Below are positions 17,434-26,573 of a DNA stretch of 64,000 bases, piece after piece (within the stretch, counting starts at the first letter, position 1; each line of letters starts with the position of its first letter). Source of the DNA: UTCHB3 sp964625575 (GTDB taxonomy: Bacteria; Bacteroidota; Ignavibacteria; Ignavibacteriales; Ignavibacteriaceae); the NCBI GenBank assembly GCA_964625575.1, contig CAZVBQ010000003.1, forward strand, positions 1 to 64,000, in the 5' to 3' direction. Below the pieces are notes generated by a model. That model ran no database searches, was not told the DNA's origin, and saw nothing but the letters and a program-made list of their open reading frames with translations. The position numbers and the translations under genes are program-made.

Positions 17434-18984
17434 ATGAGTATCAAACCATTCGTAAACGAAGCTTATATAGATTTTACCAAAACGGAAAAATTTGAAGCGC
17501 AAAAAGCCGCAATTAACGATGTAAGGAAAAACCTTGGAGCGTCGTTTCCCCTTATTATCGGTGGAAAAGAAGTTGTAACAGAAAGAAAATTAAATTCATA
17601 CAATCCTTCAAATAAAGATGAACTGCTCGCGGTTTTCAGCAAGGGAGATGTTGAACTCGCGAATAAAGCAGTTGATGAAGCACTGAAAGCGTTCGAAACC
17701 TGGCGTTACGTTGATCCTTCCGAGAGAGCCGCTCTCCTTTTCAGAGCCGCTGAGATTATGAGAAGAAGAAAACTTGAGATCAATGCCTGGATGATCCTTG
17801 AAGCTGGAAAAAATTTCGGCGAGGCTGATGCTGATACCGCTGAAGCGATCGACTTCCTCGAGTTCTACGGTCGTGAGATGCTCCGTTACGCGGAAAAACA
17901 GCCGATCGTGCCGCTGCCGGGCGAAGCCAATGAACTCGTTTATATTCCACTTGGCGTGGGAGTTATTGTTCCACCATGGAACTTCCCTTTCGCGATCCTT
18001 GCAGGAATGTCATCCGCTGCCATTGTTTCAGGTAACTGTATAGTTCTGAAACCTTCTTCTGAAACTCCAATGATGGGTCGCCTCTATTATGAAATAATGA
18101 AGGAAGCCGGAGTTCCTGACGGCGTGCTTAACTTCCTCCCCGGTTCCGGCGCAGAGGTTGGTGACACTCTTGTCGCGCACCCCAAAGTAAGATTTATCTC
18201 GTTCACCGGTTCGATGGAAGTAGGTATCCATATCAACGAACTCGCGGCAAAAGTTCAGCCAGGACAGATCTGGCTCAAGAGAGTTGTTGCCGAGATGGGT
18301 GGAAAAGACAGCATCGTGGTGGATGCTGACACAGATCTTGATGCTGCCGCAGACGGAATTGTAGCCGCAGCGTTCGGCTTCCAGGGCCAGAAGTGCAGCG
18401 CTTGCTCTCGTGCAATCATCGATGAGAAGATCTACGATGCCATGGTGCAGAAGATCAAGGAAAGAGTGGATGCTATAAATATCGGACCTGCCGAAGATAA
18501 CTTCAGAATGGGACCCGTTATAAGTGCATCAGCAGAGAGAAGCATATTAAAGTACATCGAGATCGGAAAGAGCGAAGGTCGCCTTATCAATGGTGGCGAA
18601 AAAGCTGAAGGAAACGGTTACTACATCAAGCCGACGGTTTTCGCGGATATCGACCCGATGGCAAGAATTTCACAGGAAGAGATTTTCGGACCTGTACTGG
18701 CGATAATCAAATCACCAAGTTTTGATGAATCTCTTAAGATCTGCAATAACACCATCTACGGTCTTACAGGTGCTGTATATTCAAACAACCGTGAGCACCT
18801 TGAAAGAGCGAAGAAAGAACTTCTGATCGGAAACCTCTACCTCAACAGGAAGTGTACCGGCGCCATGGTGGGCGGTCATCCTTTCGGCGGATTCAACATG
18901 TCAGGTACCGACTCAAAGGCCGGTGGAAGGGATTACCTCCTTCTTTTCCTGCAGGCAAAAACCATGAGCGAAAAAATTAAATAA
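17434..18984 (+). CDS. pruA: L-glutamate gamma-semialdehyde (1-pyrroline-5-carboxylate) dehydrogenase
   Basis: This 516-residue NAD-dependent aldehyde dehydrogenase oxidises glutamate semialdehyde to glutamate in proline and arginine breakdown; length and N-terminus match the RocA/PruA type. VPPWNFPFAI, KPSSETPM, the Rossmann loop FTGSMEVG, the general base Glu in AEMGGKDS, and the nucleophilic Cys in FGFQGQKCSACSR are all present. The ATG at 17434 has ACAGGAGA seven bases upstream; the ATG at 17404 has none. No proline dehydrogenase gene is in view. A hairpin with T tract follows, before sucC. Confidence 0.93.
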   Translation: MSIKPFVNEAYIDFTKTEKFEAQKAAINDVRKNLGASFPLIIGGKEVVTERKLNSYNPSNKDELLAVFSKGDVELANKAVDEALKAFETWRYVDPSERAALLFRAAEIMRRRKLEINAWMILEAGKNFGEADADTAEAIDFLEFYGREMLRYAEKQPIVPLPGEANELVYIPLGVGVIVPPWNFPFAILAGMSSAAIVSGNCIVLKPSSETPMMGRLYYEIMKEAGVPDGVLNFLPGSGAEVGDTLVAHPKVRFISFTGSMEVGIHINELAAKVQPGQIWLKRVVAEMGGKDSIVVDADTDLDAAADGIVAAAFGFQGQKCSACSRAIIDEKIYDAMVQKIKERVDAINIGPAEDNFRMGPVISASAERSILKYIEIGKSEGRLINGGEKAEGNGYYIKPTVFADIDPMARISQEEIFGPVLAIIKSPSFDESLKICNNTIYGLTGAVYSNNREHLERAKKELLIGNLYLNRKCTGAMVGGHPFGGFNMSGTDSKAGGRDYLLLFLQAKTMSEKIK

Positions 18985-18989
18985 TTGGC

Positions 18990-19012
18990 GGGGAGCCCCT
19001 GCTCCCCTTTTT
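18990..19012 (+). terminator. Intrinsic terminator between pruA and sucC
   Basis: A perfect 7-bp GC stem GGGGAGC (18990-18996) / GCTCCCC (19001-19007) with a CCCT loop is followed by five T. It is five bases after the pruA stop and 27 bases before the sucC start. Confidence 0.85.
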
Positions 19013-19038
19013 AAAAATCAATTAATTACAGGTTTTAG

Positions 19039-20211
19039 ATGAAAATTCACGAATACCAGGCAAAAGAGATACTGAGAAAATTCAATGTCGCCGTTCCAAA
19101 GGGATTTCCTGTATTCACCCCCGAAGACGCGGTTAGAGTTGCCAAGGAAGAGCTCGGTGGCTCGGTTTGGGTTGTAAAAGCCCAGATACATGCCGGCGGC
19201 AGAGGTAAAGGCGGCGGTGTTAAAGTTGCCAAGTCACTCCACGAAGTTTATGAGTTCTCCAAGGCAATGCTTGGAATGAACCTTGTTACACACCAGACCG
19301 GACCTGAAGGTCGTATAGTTAAAAGGCTGCTGGTTGAGCAAGGTATAAATATTGAAAAAGAGCTTTACATCGGTATCACACTTGATCGTGCCATCTCGAA
19401 GAACGTCCTTATGGCTTCTACCGAAGGTGGAATGGAGATCGAAAAAGTTGCCGAAGAATCCCCTGAAAAGATCATTAAAGAGACCATCGAACCCGGACTG
19501 GGCCTCCGTCCCCATCAGGCACGCAAGATCGCTTTCGCGCTTGGCCTGAGTGGCGTGCAGCACAAGAACGCGGTTAACTTCCTGCTCGCGCTCTACAAAG
19601 CTTACGCGGCCACTGATGCTTCGCTCGCGGAGATCAACCCCCTCGTGGTAACTAAAGAAGGCGACGTGATGGCGCTTGACGCGAAAATGAACTTCGATGA
19701 TAATGCCCTTTTCCGACACAAGGATATTAACGAGTACCGCGATATCGATGAAGAAGACCCGCTCGAAGTTGAAGCTTCACGCTACAACCTCAACTATGTG
19801 AAACTCGACGGAAATGTCGGTTGCATGGTAAACGGTGCCGGACTCGCGATGGCTACCATGGATATCATCAAACTTGCCGGCGGTGAGCCTGCAAACTTCC
19901 TTGATGTTGGCGGTGGCGCGAACAAGGAAACCGTTTCAAACGGATTCAAGATAATTCTTTCAGACCCCAACGTTAAAGCGATCCTGATCAATATTTTTGG
20001 CGGTATCGTTAGATGCGACCGTGTTGCTGAAGGTGTTATCAATGCTGCCCGCGAGATCAACATCAACCTTCCTATTGTTGTGCGTCTCGAGGGTACAAAT
20101 GCTGAAGAAGCAAGAAAGATGTTAAACGAATCAGGCCTTAGCTTGATACCTGCTTCAACACTTGCCGACGCGGCTCACAAAATAACAATGGTGCTCGCTC
20201 AGAATAACTGA
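19039..20211 (+). CDS. sucC: ADP-forming succinate-CoA ligase subunit beta
   Basis: This 390-residue ATP-grasp subunit of the TCA-cycle enzyme interconverts succinyl-CoA and succinate with nucleotide phosphorylation. MKIHEYQAKEIL at the start, the ATP-grasp loop HAGGRGKGGGVK, AEINPLVVT and the C-terminal CoA-ligase-like FGGIVRCDRVAEGV are diagnostic. The partner sucD is not adjacent, unlike the common sucCD operon, so subunits must be made from separate loci. The gene is preceded by a terminator, so it probably has its own promoter in the 26 bases before the ATG or receives read-through. Confidence 0.96.
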   Translation: MKIHEYQAKEILRKFNVAVPKGFPVFTPEDAVRVAKEELGGSVWVVKAQIHAGGRGKGGGVKVAKSLHEVYEFSKAMLGMNLVTHQTGPEGRIVKRLLVEQGINIEKELYIGITLDRAISKNVLMASTEGGMEIEKVAEESPEKIIKETIEPGLGLRPHQARKIAFALGLSGVQHKNAVNFLLALYKAYAATDASLAEINPLVVTKEGDVMALDAKMNFDDNALFRHKDINEYRDIDEEDPLEVEASRYNLNYVKLDGNVGCMVNGAGLAMATMDIIKLAGGEPANFLDVGGGANKETVSNGFKIILSDPNVKAILINIFGGIVRCDRVAEGVINAAREININLPIVVRLEGTNAEEARKMLNESGLSLIPASTLADAAHKITMVLAQNN

Positions 20212-20250
20212 GCATTAGGTTAACTGACTTCTAACTGTTAAAGGAAACTG

Positions 20251-21687
20251 ATGTCTGAATTTGAGAGGAATAATTTTGGTTTGAACGAAGACGATTTCAG
20301 TGAGAATTATCTCAATGAGATCGTTGAAAGGTGTAAACTGTTCCTCTCCGGTGAACTTCAGGAAGATTCCATAAAATATATCGATAACTCGATCGAGATT
20401 CTTCTTGACAACTACCGTTACGAGGAAGTTTTGGAAATAGTTAAAGGTCTGATCGCCGCTCATCCATACAACTACGAAAATTACTATAGGGCGGGCTTTT
20501 GTCTCTTTCGCATGAACGAACCCGCCCTGGCGTATCGCAGCCTTTCCAAAGCCCTTTCGCTGAATCCGAATAACACTTCGATTCTGATTGAAAAGGCAAT
20601 GGTTTGTATCCATCTGAACAGGCTGAAAGAGGCTTCGGGCTATCTCCGTTCAGCCTATGATCTTGATAGAAGTGATCCACGTTCCTATTTCGCCTATGGT
20701 ATAATCTACAAACGGATAAAAAAATACTACAAGGCGATCAAGTTTTTGAGGCGCGCGGCGAAACTGGATCCGGAAGATTCCGAGGTGCTTTACCTGCTCG
20801 CCCATTGCTACCGTGATATTAATAATTACGGATTCGCGATGGATACCATTGAAAGATATCTTGAAATTGAGCCAAAATGTTCAGACGGCTGGATGTTTAA
20901 GGGTCAAATTCTTGAGAGATTGAACAGGGTGGAGCGAGCGCTGAACGCGTTTAGCACTTCGATAGCGCTTGATCCTTTAAATCTCTCTTCCCTTTTCTCT
21001 TTTGTTGAGCTCAACATCAGCCTGCGGAAATATAAAACCGCGCTCGAGAGTCTTAATACAGCGCTGAACATCCATCCGGGAAACTTCGCCATCTATTTCA
21101 AGATCGGAGAGATCTGGATGCTCAAGCAGGACTTCTTTGCCGCGGCGGAATTTTTCACCCGGGCGATCGAAGCCGATAAAAAGTTTGCCGGTGCCTACGT
21201 TGAACGCGCTTATTGCAATCTGAAAACGGGCGAATACAGGCTTGCCTTGAGCGATCTTCACGACGCCCTCATTCACTCTTCACGTGATGGTAAAGGTCTT
21301 TGGGGAGGCTTCGGCAAGTGGGGCTTCAAACTTGGCGATGATGACAAAGAGTACATTTCGCACTTTGAGGCAATTCTTGAGATCGATCCGGGCAGTCTTG
21401 TAACATGGCTTCAACTGGCTGAGATAAAGCTCGACTACAAAAATCCACACCACGCGCTCATCGCGTTAAATAACGCGCTCGCGGGTAAACCACTGAACGG
21501 AAAAGCTTTCTTCCTTCTCTCCCGTTTGGCGTACCGGCTCGGCAACAACAAGCAAGGTCTTGCTTACCTTCGCGCGGCTTTCCGGTCGGATAAATCGCTG
21601 ATTGAGGAATTCAAGAAGAAAAATCAGCTCGTATACTACTCCCGGATTTTCCAGAGTCTTTTCGGCGATCTGACGGACGACAAATGA
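20251..21687 (+). CDS. Tetratricopeptide repeat protein
   Basis: This 478-residue soluble protein has no signal peptide. It is built almost wholly of about ten 34-residue TPR units; repeats with the W/L/Y-G-Y-A-P pattern are clear at AYRSLSKALSLNPNN, AIKFLRRAAKLDPEDSEVLYLLA, ALNAFSTSIALDPLN, AAEFFTRAIEADKKFAGAY and ALIALNNALAGKPLN. TPR arrays bind protein partners, and no catalytic domain is present. AAGGA lies five bases before the ATG. It overlaps aroE by four bases (ATGA), but a functional link to shikimate synthesis is not evident. Confidence 0.9.
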   Translation: MSEFERNNFGLNEDDFSENYLNEIVERCKLFLSGELQEDSIKYIDNSIEILLDNYRYEEVLEIVKGLIAAHPYNYENYYRAGFCLFRMNEPALAYRSLSKALSLNPNNTSILIEKAMVCIHLNRLKEASGYLRSAYDLDRSDPRSYFAYGIIYKRIKKYYKAIKFLRRAAKLDPEDSEVLYLLAHCYRDINNYGFAMDTIERYLEIEPKCSDGWMFKGQILERLNRVERALNAFSTSIALDPLNLSSLFSFVELNISLRKYKTALESLNTALNIHPGNFAIYFKIGEIWMLKQDFFAAAEFFTRAIEADKKFAGAYVERAYCNLKTGEYRLALSDLHDALIHSSRDGKGLWGGFGKWGFKLGDDDKEYISHFEAILEIDPGSLVTWLQLAEIKLDYKNPHHALIALNNALAGKPLNGKAFFLLSRLAYRLGNNKQGLAYLRAAFRSDKSLIEEFKKKNQLVYYSRIFQSLFGDLTDDK

Positions 21688-22550
21688 CCGACCTGAATTT
21701 TATCCCCGGTACCATAATAACGGGATTGCTCTCCCACCCGGTAAAGCACTCCTTCTCCCCTTCAATTCAGAACTCTGCTGCCAGAGTACTCGGACTGAAC
21801 ATGGTGTATCTGGCTTTCGATGTGGAGCCAGATTCGCTTCAAGATGCCCTTACCGGGATGAAAGCGATGGGTATTAAAGGGTTTAACCTTTCACTTCCCC
21901 ATAAAAAAAGCGTATTGCCATATCTTGATCACCTCAGTCTCGAAGTAAAATATACCGGTGCTGCCAACACGATCGCGAATTATGACGGAAAACTGACCGG
22001 ATACAACACAGATATCAAAGGTTTTACGAAAGCGATCGAACTTTACGGCGATTTCTTTATGGGCAAGCCGGCTTTTGTGATTGGCGCTGGAGGTGCAGCC
22101 GCGGCTGCCATCTACTCGCTAATAGTTGAGTACAAGGTCAAAAAGATATTCATGACCAACCGTACCCTGCGGAACGCCGCTTTGCTGGTTATGAATTTTC
22201 TTGAGCACTTCAAAGATGTGAAGTTTGTAATTTATCCGTTTGATGATCCCAACATCGCCACCGCGCTTGCCGAATCAGGCATTGTGGTAAACACCACTTC
22301 AATCGGAATGTATCCGAATGTAAATGAAGTGGTTGACCTGCCGTTCAGCTCGCTCAACCGTGATTCTTTAGTGTTTGATATGGTTTACAATCCGGTTAAG
22401 ACAAAACTGCTTGAAGAGGCTGAAAAGGCGGGGTGTATGACATCAAATGGATTATATATGCTACTCTACCAGGCGGCAGAGTCTTTTAAGATCTGGACAG
22501 GTATTGAAATGCCTGTGGAAGAAGTTAAAAAACTCCTTCCACAGTTCTAA
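21684..22550 (+). CDS. aroE: Shikimate dehydrogenase (NADP+)
   Basis: This 288-residue enzyme reduces 3-dehydroshikimate in aromatic amino acid synthesis. The substrate region HPVKHSFSPSIQN, the catalytic Lys in GFNLSLPHKKS, AANTI with the substrate Asn, YNTDIKGF with the catalytic Asp, and the dinucleotide loop VIGAGGAAAAAI are present. The strand usually written NVTxPxK reads NLSLPHK; the Lys is retained. The C-terminal LYMLLYQAAESFKIWTG with its Gln is normal. Its stop is five bases from the stop of the convergent aminotransferase gene. Confidence 0.95.
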   Translation: MTDLNFIPGTIITGLLSHPVKHSFSPSIQNSAARVLGLNMVYLAFDVEPDSLQDALTGMKAMGIKGFNLSLPHKKSVLPYLDHLSLEVKYTGAANTIANYDGKLTGYNTDIKGFTKAIELYGDFFMGKPAFVIGAGGAAAAAIYSLIVEYKVKKIFMTNRTLRNAALLVMNFLEHFKDVKFVIYPFDDPNIATALAESGIVVNTTSIGMYPNVNEVVDLPFSSLNRDSLVFDMVYNPVKTKLLEEAEKAGCMTSNGLYMLLYQAAESFKIWTGIEMPVEEVKKLLPQF

Positions 22551-22555
22551 GCAAC

Positions 22556-23749
22556 TTAAGCGAGCTTCTCCAGCCCTCTCTTCAATCTTTTTATTCCTTC
22601 AATAATGTTCGCGTCTGAGCAAGCGAATGACATCCTTACGCAGTTATCATTTCCGAAGGCATCTCCAGGTACCAACCCGATGTTTTCTTCTGCCAACAGG
22701 TATGTGCACATGTCAGCCGATGATTTGATGGTAGTTCCGTTAAAAAATCTTCCGTAGAATCTGGAGACATCGAAAAAGATATAAAACGCGCCACCGGGTA
22801 CAGGGCAGACAACATCTTTCACGCCCGCGATTTCATTCATAACAAGGTTGCGCCGCTCCTCAAACTTGCGAGCCATCATCTCAATCTCGTCCTGTGGGCC
22901 CGTTAGAGCCGCCGTGGCAGCCTTTTGCGATACTGAACAGGCATTCGATGTGCTGTGGCTTTGAAGGTTGGCAGCAAGGTCGATTATTTTTTTAGGACCA
23001 GCGGCGTAGCCCACTCGCCATCCGGTCATCGAATAGGCTTTTGAGAGTCCATTTATTACAACGGTCTTCTCTTTCATTCCCGGGTATTGGGCGATTGAAT
23101 AATGCTTCACACCGTCGAAAGTGATCTTTTCATATATCTCATCAGAGACAGTGATAATGTCTTTATCAACAAGAACCTTCGCGAGAGCCTGCACTTCCTC
23201 AGGAGTATATGTAGCGCCTGTGGGATTTGAAGGTGAATTAAAGAGGAACACCTTTGTTTTGGGAGTGATGGCCGCTTCGAGCTGCGTGGGGGTGATCTTG
23301 AAATCACTTTCAGGTCCGGCGCTGATTATTACGGATTTCGCCTGACAAAGCTTCACCATTTCAGGATAACTCACCCAATATGGCGCCTGAAAAATAACCT
23401 CATCACCGGGATTGCAGAGGGACATCAGAACATTGTAAAGTGAGTGCTTGGCCCCGTTGGATACAAGTAACTCCTGGGGAGTGTAAACAAGCCCGTTCTC
23501 TTTCTCAAGCTTGCCTGTGATCGCCTTTAACAACTCCGGAGTTCCGGTGTTTGCAGTGTAGTAGGTAAAATTGTTCTTTATTGCCTCGATGGCAGCTTCT
23601 TTTACGAATGAGGGCGTGGGAAAGTCGGGTTCACCGGCACTGAAGCTAAGAACATCCTTCCCTTCCGCTTTTAATTTTTTAACGAGGGCTGTTATCGCCA
23701 GAGTGGCGCTACCCTCTACAGATGAAATCAATTTTGACAGATCTGACAA
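22556..23749 (-). CDS. Class I pyridoxal-phosphate aminotransferase (aspartate aminotransferase type)
   Basis: This 397-residue fold-type I enzyme is of the AspB/Thermus subgroup. FSAGEPDFPTP at the start, YYTANTGTPEL, NGAKHSLYN, NSPSNPTGATY, DEIYEKITFDG and the Schiff-base Lys in INGLSKAYSMTGWRVGYA all appear, with the carboxylate-binding Arg in NCVRMSFACS. Aspartate is the most likely donor, but prephenate and other acceptors are used by relatives. It is separated from coaD by 15 bases on the same strand. Confidence 0.93.
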   Translation of the reverse strand: MSDLSKLISSVEGSATLAITALVKKLKAEGKDVLSFSAGEPDFPTPSFVKEAAIEAIKNNFTYYTANTGTPELLKAITGKLEKENGLVYTPQELLVSNGAKHSLYNVLMSLCNPGDEVIFQAPYWVSYPEMVKLCQAKSVIISAGPESDFKITPTQLEAAITPKTKVFLFNSPSNPTGATYTPEEVQALAKVLVDKDIITVSDEIYEKITFDGVKHYSIAQYPGMKEKTVVINGLSKAYSMTGWRVGYAAGPKKIIDLAANLQSHSTSNACSVSQKAATAALTGPQDEIEMMARKFEERRNLVMNEIAGVKDVVCPVPGGAFYIFFDVSRFYGRFFNGTTIKSSADMCTYLLAEENIGLVPGDAFGNDNCVRMSFACSDANIIEGIKRLKRGLEKLA

Positions 23750-23764
23750 GACTATCTCCCGTAA

Positions 23765-24259
23765 CTACTTAAAAAATTTTCTCTTCAGTGCTTCCTGCAC
23801 AGGCGAGGGAACAAAGTCAGAGACATCTTGCCCGAGTTGGGCGAGATTTCTAATAAGTGATGAATTAACATATGTGTATTTTTCGTGCGGCATCAGAAAA
23901 ACTGTTGAGATTTCCTCTGCCAGCTTCCGGTTCATTAAAGCAAGCTGAAACTCGTATTCAAAGTCGGAAAGAGCCCTTAAACCACGGATCACAGCCACTG
24001 CACCCTTCTCACGGGCATGCCCTACAAGCAAGCCTGAGTAACTGCTGATCTCCACGCCATCCACACCTTCAAGGCTTTGAAGCAACAATTCCTTTCTCTC
24101 CTCCACAGTGAACAAAGGGGTCTTCGCGGGGTTGATGCCTATGCTGACATACACCTTCTCGAAGATATCTTTTGCCCTTAACACTATGTCAATGTGCCCG
24201 TTCGTGACGGGGTCGAACGTTCCGGGGTAAATGGCAATTTTCTTCTTTTTTTCGGTCAT
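23765..24259 (-). CDS. coaD: Pantetheine-phosphate adenylyltransferase
   Basis: This protein is 164 residues from the ATG at 24259, matching the family length; a longer frame from 24295 adds 12 residues not seen in relatives. It adenylylates 4'-phosphopantetheine in coenzyme A synthesis. AIYPGTFDPVTNGHIDI contains the TxGH nucleotidyltransferase signature, and RGLRALSDFEYEFQLALMN plus the ISSTxVR-equivalent YVNSSLIRNLAQLG complete the active site. It is transcribed divergently from the DUF4286 gene, with about 100 bases for both promoters. Confidence 0.96.
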   Translation of the reverse strand: MTEKKKKIAIYPGTFDPVTNGHIDIVLRAKDIFEKVYVSIGINPAKTPLFTVEERKELLLQSLEGVDGVEISSYSGLLVGHAREKGAVAVIRGLRALSDFEYEFQLALMNRKLAEEISTVFLMPHEKYTYVNSSLIRNLAQLGQDVSDFVPSPVQEALKRKFFK

Positions 24260-24358
24260 TTTGCTTATTTTTACTGAAAGTTTTGTTGATCTCAAATATA
24301 ATAAATATTTATGTAACTGACTTTCATTTTATTTTCCCAACATACGAGGAGTAACCTA

Positions 24359-24691
24359 ATGATCTATTATTATGTACAGATATCGGTTAATACTGCTGTT
24401 CAGACCGACTGGATCCAGTGGATGATGGAAACCCATATTCCCGAAGTGGTGGCTACCGGTCACTTTAAAAACTGCTACTTCCAGCAGGTGATCGATCCCC
24501 AACCAACAAGCGAAAAAGTTGAATTTCTTGTGATTTATGAGTGCGATTCGATTGAGACTTTAAGAAAATATCGTGACAATGATGCCCCGAAACTCATGGC
24601 AGAACATGAAAAGAAATTTGGTGGTACATTTGAGGCCAAAAGATTTGTTGGCGCCCCGCTTAAAGTTCCAGAGGGAAAAGTAAGTTTCTAA
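24359..24691 (+). CDS. DUF4286 family protein
   Basis: This 110-residue cytosolic protein matches the DUF4286 family common in Bacteroidota, with WIQWMMETHIPEVVATGHF near residue 20 and FLVIYECDSIETLRKYRD in the middle. The fold looks like a ferredoxin-like dimeric alpha-beta barrel. No function is established. The ATG has GAGGAG eight bases upstream, one of the better ribosome sites in the window, and an intrinsic terminator follows, so it is a single-gene unit. Confidence 0.9.
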   Translation: MIYYYVQISVNTAVQTDWIQWMMETHIPEVVATGHFKNCYFQQVIDPQPTSEKVEFLVIYECDSIETLRKYRDNDAPKLMAEHEKKFGGTFEAKRFVGAPLKVPEGKVSF

Positions 24692-24700
24692 AGTTTTAAC

Positions 24701-24729
24701 GGGGTGATGCCGGGCATCACTCCTTTTTT
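24701..24729 (+). terminator. Intrinsic terminator of the DUF4286 gene
   Basis: A 10-bp stem GGGGTGATGC (24701-24710) / GCATCACTCC (24714-24723) with one G-T pair and a CGG loop is followed by six T. Confidence 0.87.
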
Positions 24730-24812
24730 ATTTGTCGATGTGAATTTTTGCATATCGAACTGAAGTTTAATATCATATCTTTAGCTTTGTTTTAATATCT
24801 ACTTGGAAGAAG

Positions 24813-25901
24813 ATGAAGTATTTGAAACTATTGTTTTTTGTGATCTTCGCGTTGCCGGCTTTTGCCCAGCAGGCTACTGAGTATTTCCCCGCCTCGAACG
24901 GGTTCCGGTGGTACTTCAAGACAACCATGCTTGACTCGTTGAATCAGGAGATTGATTCATTAGCGACTTATTCGATGGATTCTCTTGCCGGAGAGATGAC
25001 TTATAAGGGCTATGAGGCAAAATATATCCTGGGTAAGACCGGTGGATACTATCCTGTGCAACTTCAGCCCTACACCGATACCACATTTGTTTCACTCTCG
25101 GGGACAGAAGGAAGAACGTATTTTGGTTTGGGCGCGCTAAATTCACTTATAGGAATTGTTGACACTACAGCCTTGGACAGTACATTTGCGGGTATTTTCA
25201 ATCTCCTCGCTTCAGTTGAGGGGTGGTATTCCACTTACAGGCTGGCGAATACACTTAACTCAAACTACACACTTTTTACAAAGGATACCACTGTAACCAT
25301 TGACTCCACTTCCCTTCCCCTCCGTTTTCAGGTAAGGGCAAAAAGGGTCAATGATGGAGTGCTTTCAACAGATATCGGTAATTTCAACTGCAAAAAGTTC
25401 GTACTCTCATATTCGGTGAGTTACATTCTTATTCCGATTTTGCCGATAACGCTGATAACGATCCCCGACACTCATTATGTCGCTCAAGGGAACTGGCTTG
25501 TAAAGCAGATCGCTCCCTCCAGTTCGCTTGATCTCTCTGTCGTCCAGCTCGGTAAATTCACTTTCCCTGGCAGGGTGAAAGTAATCCATCCCGAATTTGT
25601 TTACGCGTCGGTTCAGGAGGAATACGCCGGGTCGCCTGATGGCTATGATTTGGGGCAAAATTACCCGAATCCATTTAATCCCGTGACGACAATTGAATAT
25701 TCAATCCCTGCTGCCTCTTTAGTTTCACTCGCTATTTATGATAACTTGGGAAGGGTTGTAAAAACTCTTTCGGAGGGCTACAGAAACCAAGGGAGATACA
25801 GGATAGCGTTCAATTCGGATGGACTCGCAAGCGGGGTATATTTTTACCGTTTGGAGGCAGGAAGTTTCAGTCAGACCAAGCGGATGGTTCTGTTAAAATA
25901 A
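24813..25901 (+). CDS. Secreted protein of unknown function with T9SS type A sorting domain
   Basis: This 362-residue protein has a signal peptide (LKLLFFVIFALPAFAQ) and, from about residue 280, a typical sorting domain: YDLGQNYPNPFNPVTTIEYS, IYDNLGRVVKTL, then LASGVYFYRLEAG and a final RMVLLK. The 260-residue middle is beta-rich and Thr/Ser/Asp-rich with a TDTTFVSLSGTEGRTYFG segment, and matches no family I recognise. Export across the outer membrane by T9SS is a firm inference from the C-terminus; the activity is unknown. It is monocistronic with a long hairpin after it. Confidence 0.85.
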   Translation: MKYLKLLFFVIFALPAFAQQATEYFPASNGFRWYFKTTMLDSLNQEIDSLATYSMDSLAGEMTYKGYEAKYILGKTGGYYPVQLQPYTDTTFVSLSGTEGRTYFGLGALNSLIGIVDTTALDSTFAGIFNLLASVEGWYSTYRLANTLNSNYTLFTKDTTVTIDSTSLPLRFQVRAKRVNDGVLSTDIGNFNCKKFVLSYSVSYILIPILPITLITIPDTHYVAQGNWLVKQIAPSSSLDLSVVQLGKFTFPGRVKVIHPEFVYASVQEEYAGSPDGYDLGQNYPNPFNPVTTIEYSIPAASLVSLAIYDNLGRVVKTLSEGYRNQGRYRIAFNSDGLASGVYFYRLEAGSFSQTKRMVLLK

Positions 25902-25923
25902 AAGACTGTTATTTTGAAGCAGA

Positions 25924-25958
25924 AGAGCAAGCCACCACCAAGGTGACTTGCTCTATGT
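25924..25958 (+). terminator. Long hairpin after the T9SS protein gene
   Basis: AGAGCAAG (25924-25931) pairs with CTTGCTCT (25947-25954), and CACC with GGTG continues the stem inside with one mismatch, about 12 bp in all. The T tract that follows is interrupted, so termination strength is uncertain. It lies between convergent genes and could serve both. Confidence 0.65.
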
Positions 25959-25969
25959 GTTTTAAATAC

Positions 25970-26470
25970 TCAAATCACTCCAAAATATTGCTGAAGCTGC
26001 TTCTTTGTGGCGAGCAGATCCTGCGAAAGAACCTTCACCGAGCCGATCACAGGCATGAAGTTTGAATCGCCGTTCCACCGGGGAACAATGTGGAAGTGAA
26101 TATGGTCAGCTATACCGGCACCGGCTACCTTACCGAGGTTTGCACCGATGTTGAATCCTTCAGGACTGCTGATCGCCCTTAGAGCATCAACAAGTTTCTG
26201 GATCGTGGTCATCGCCTCTGTCATCTCGTCAACTGTTAGTTCAGAGATATCAGAAACATGCCTGTAGGGCACAACCATCAAATGACCATTATTATAAGGG
26301 TAAAGATTCAAAACTGTAAATGTTTTCTCCCCTCTGAAAACCAACAGCGACTGATCATCGTTTAGATCGTCGTTCTGCGCTCCGCAAAAAATGCACCCTT
26401 TCGAGTCGCTTTTCTTCTCCTTGAATGATTCAATATACTGCGATCGCCACGGCGACCATAATTTTTCCAT
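25970..26470 (-). CDS. HIT family hydrolase/phosphorylase
   Basis: This 166-residue histidine-triad protein has the catalytic HxHxH in DHIHFHIVPRW near residue 122. The N-terminal LWSPWRSQYI and CIFC zinc-ligand pair are typical of the Ap4A-phosphorylase-like branch rather than the shorter Hint branch. FTVLNLYPYNNGHLMVVPYRHV is the conserved middle. It probably cleaves dinucleoside polyphosphates or nucleoside phosphoramidates; the exact substrate is open. It is 103 bases downstream of the EF-G paralogue, with a terminator between them. Confidence 0.92.
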   Translation of the reverse strand: MEKLWSPWRSQYIESFKEKKSDSKGCIFCGAQNDDLNDDQSLLVFRGEKTFTVLNLYPYNNGHLMVVPYRHVSDISELTVDEMTEAMTTIQKLVDALRAISSPEGFNIGANLGKVAGAGIADHIHFHIVPRWNGDSNFMPVIGSVKVLSQDLLATKKQLQQYFGVI

Positions 26471-26520
26471 TTCTCTTCCTGTAGTTTTTAATCAATATTG
26501 CAAAAATAGCTATTATTAAC

Positions 26521-26550
26521 AAAAAAGGCTGCCCTTTTGAAGCAGCCTTT
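26521..26550 (-). terminator. Intrinsic terminator of the EF-G-like gene
   Basis: On the minus strand a 9-bp perfect stem (AAAGGCTGC at 26550-26542 pairing with GCAGCCTTT at 26532-26524) runs into T residues, 24 bases after the stop codon. It shares its stem sequence with the terminators at 1483 and 12735. Confidence 0.87.
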
Positions 26551-26573
26551 CATAAAACGATCCGGAACGGGTA

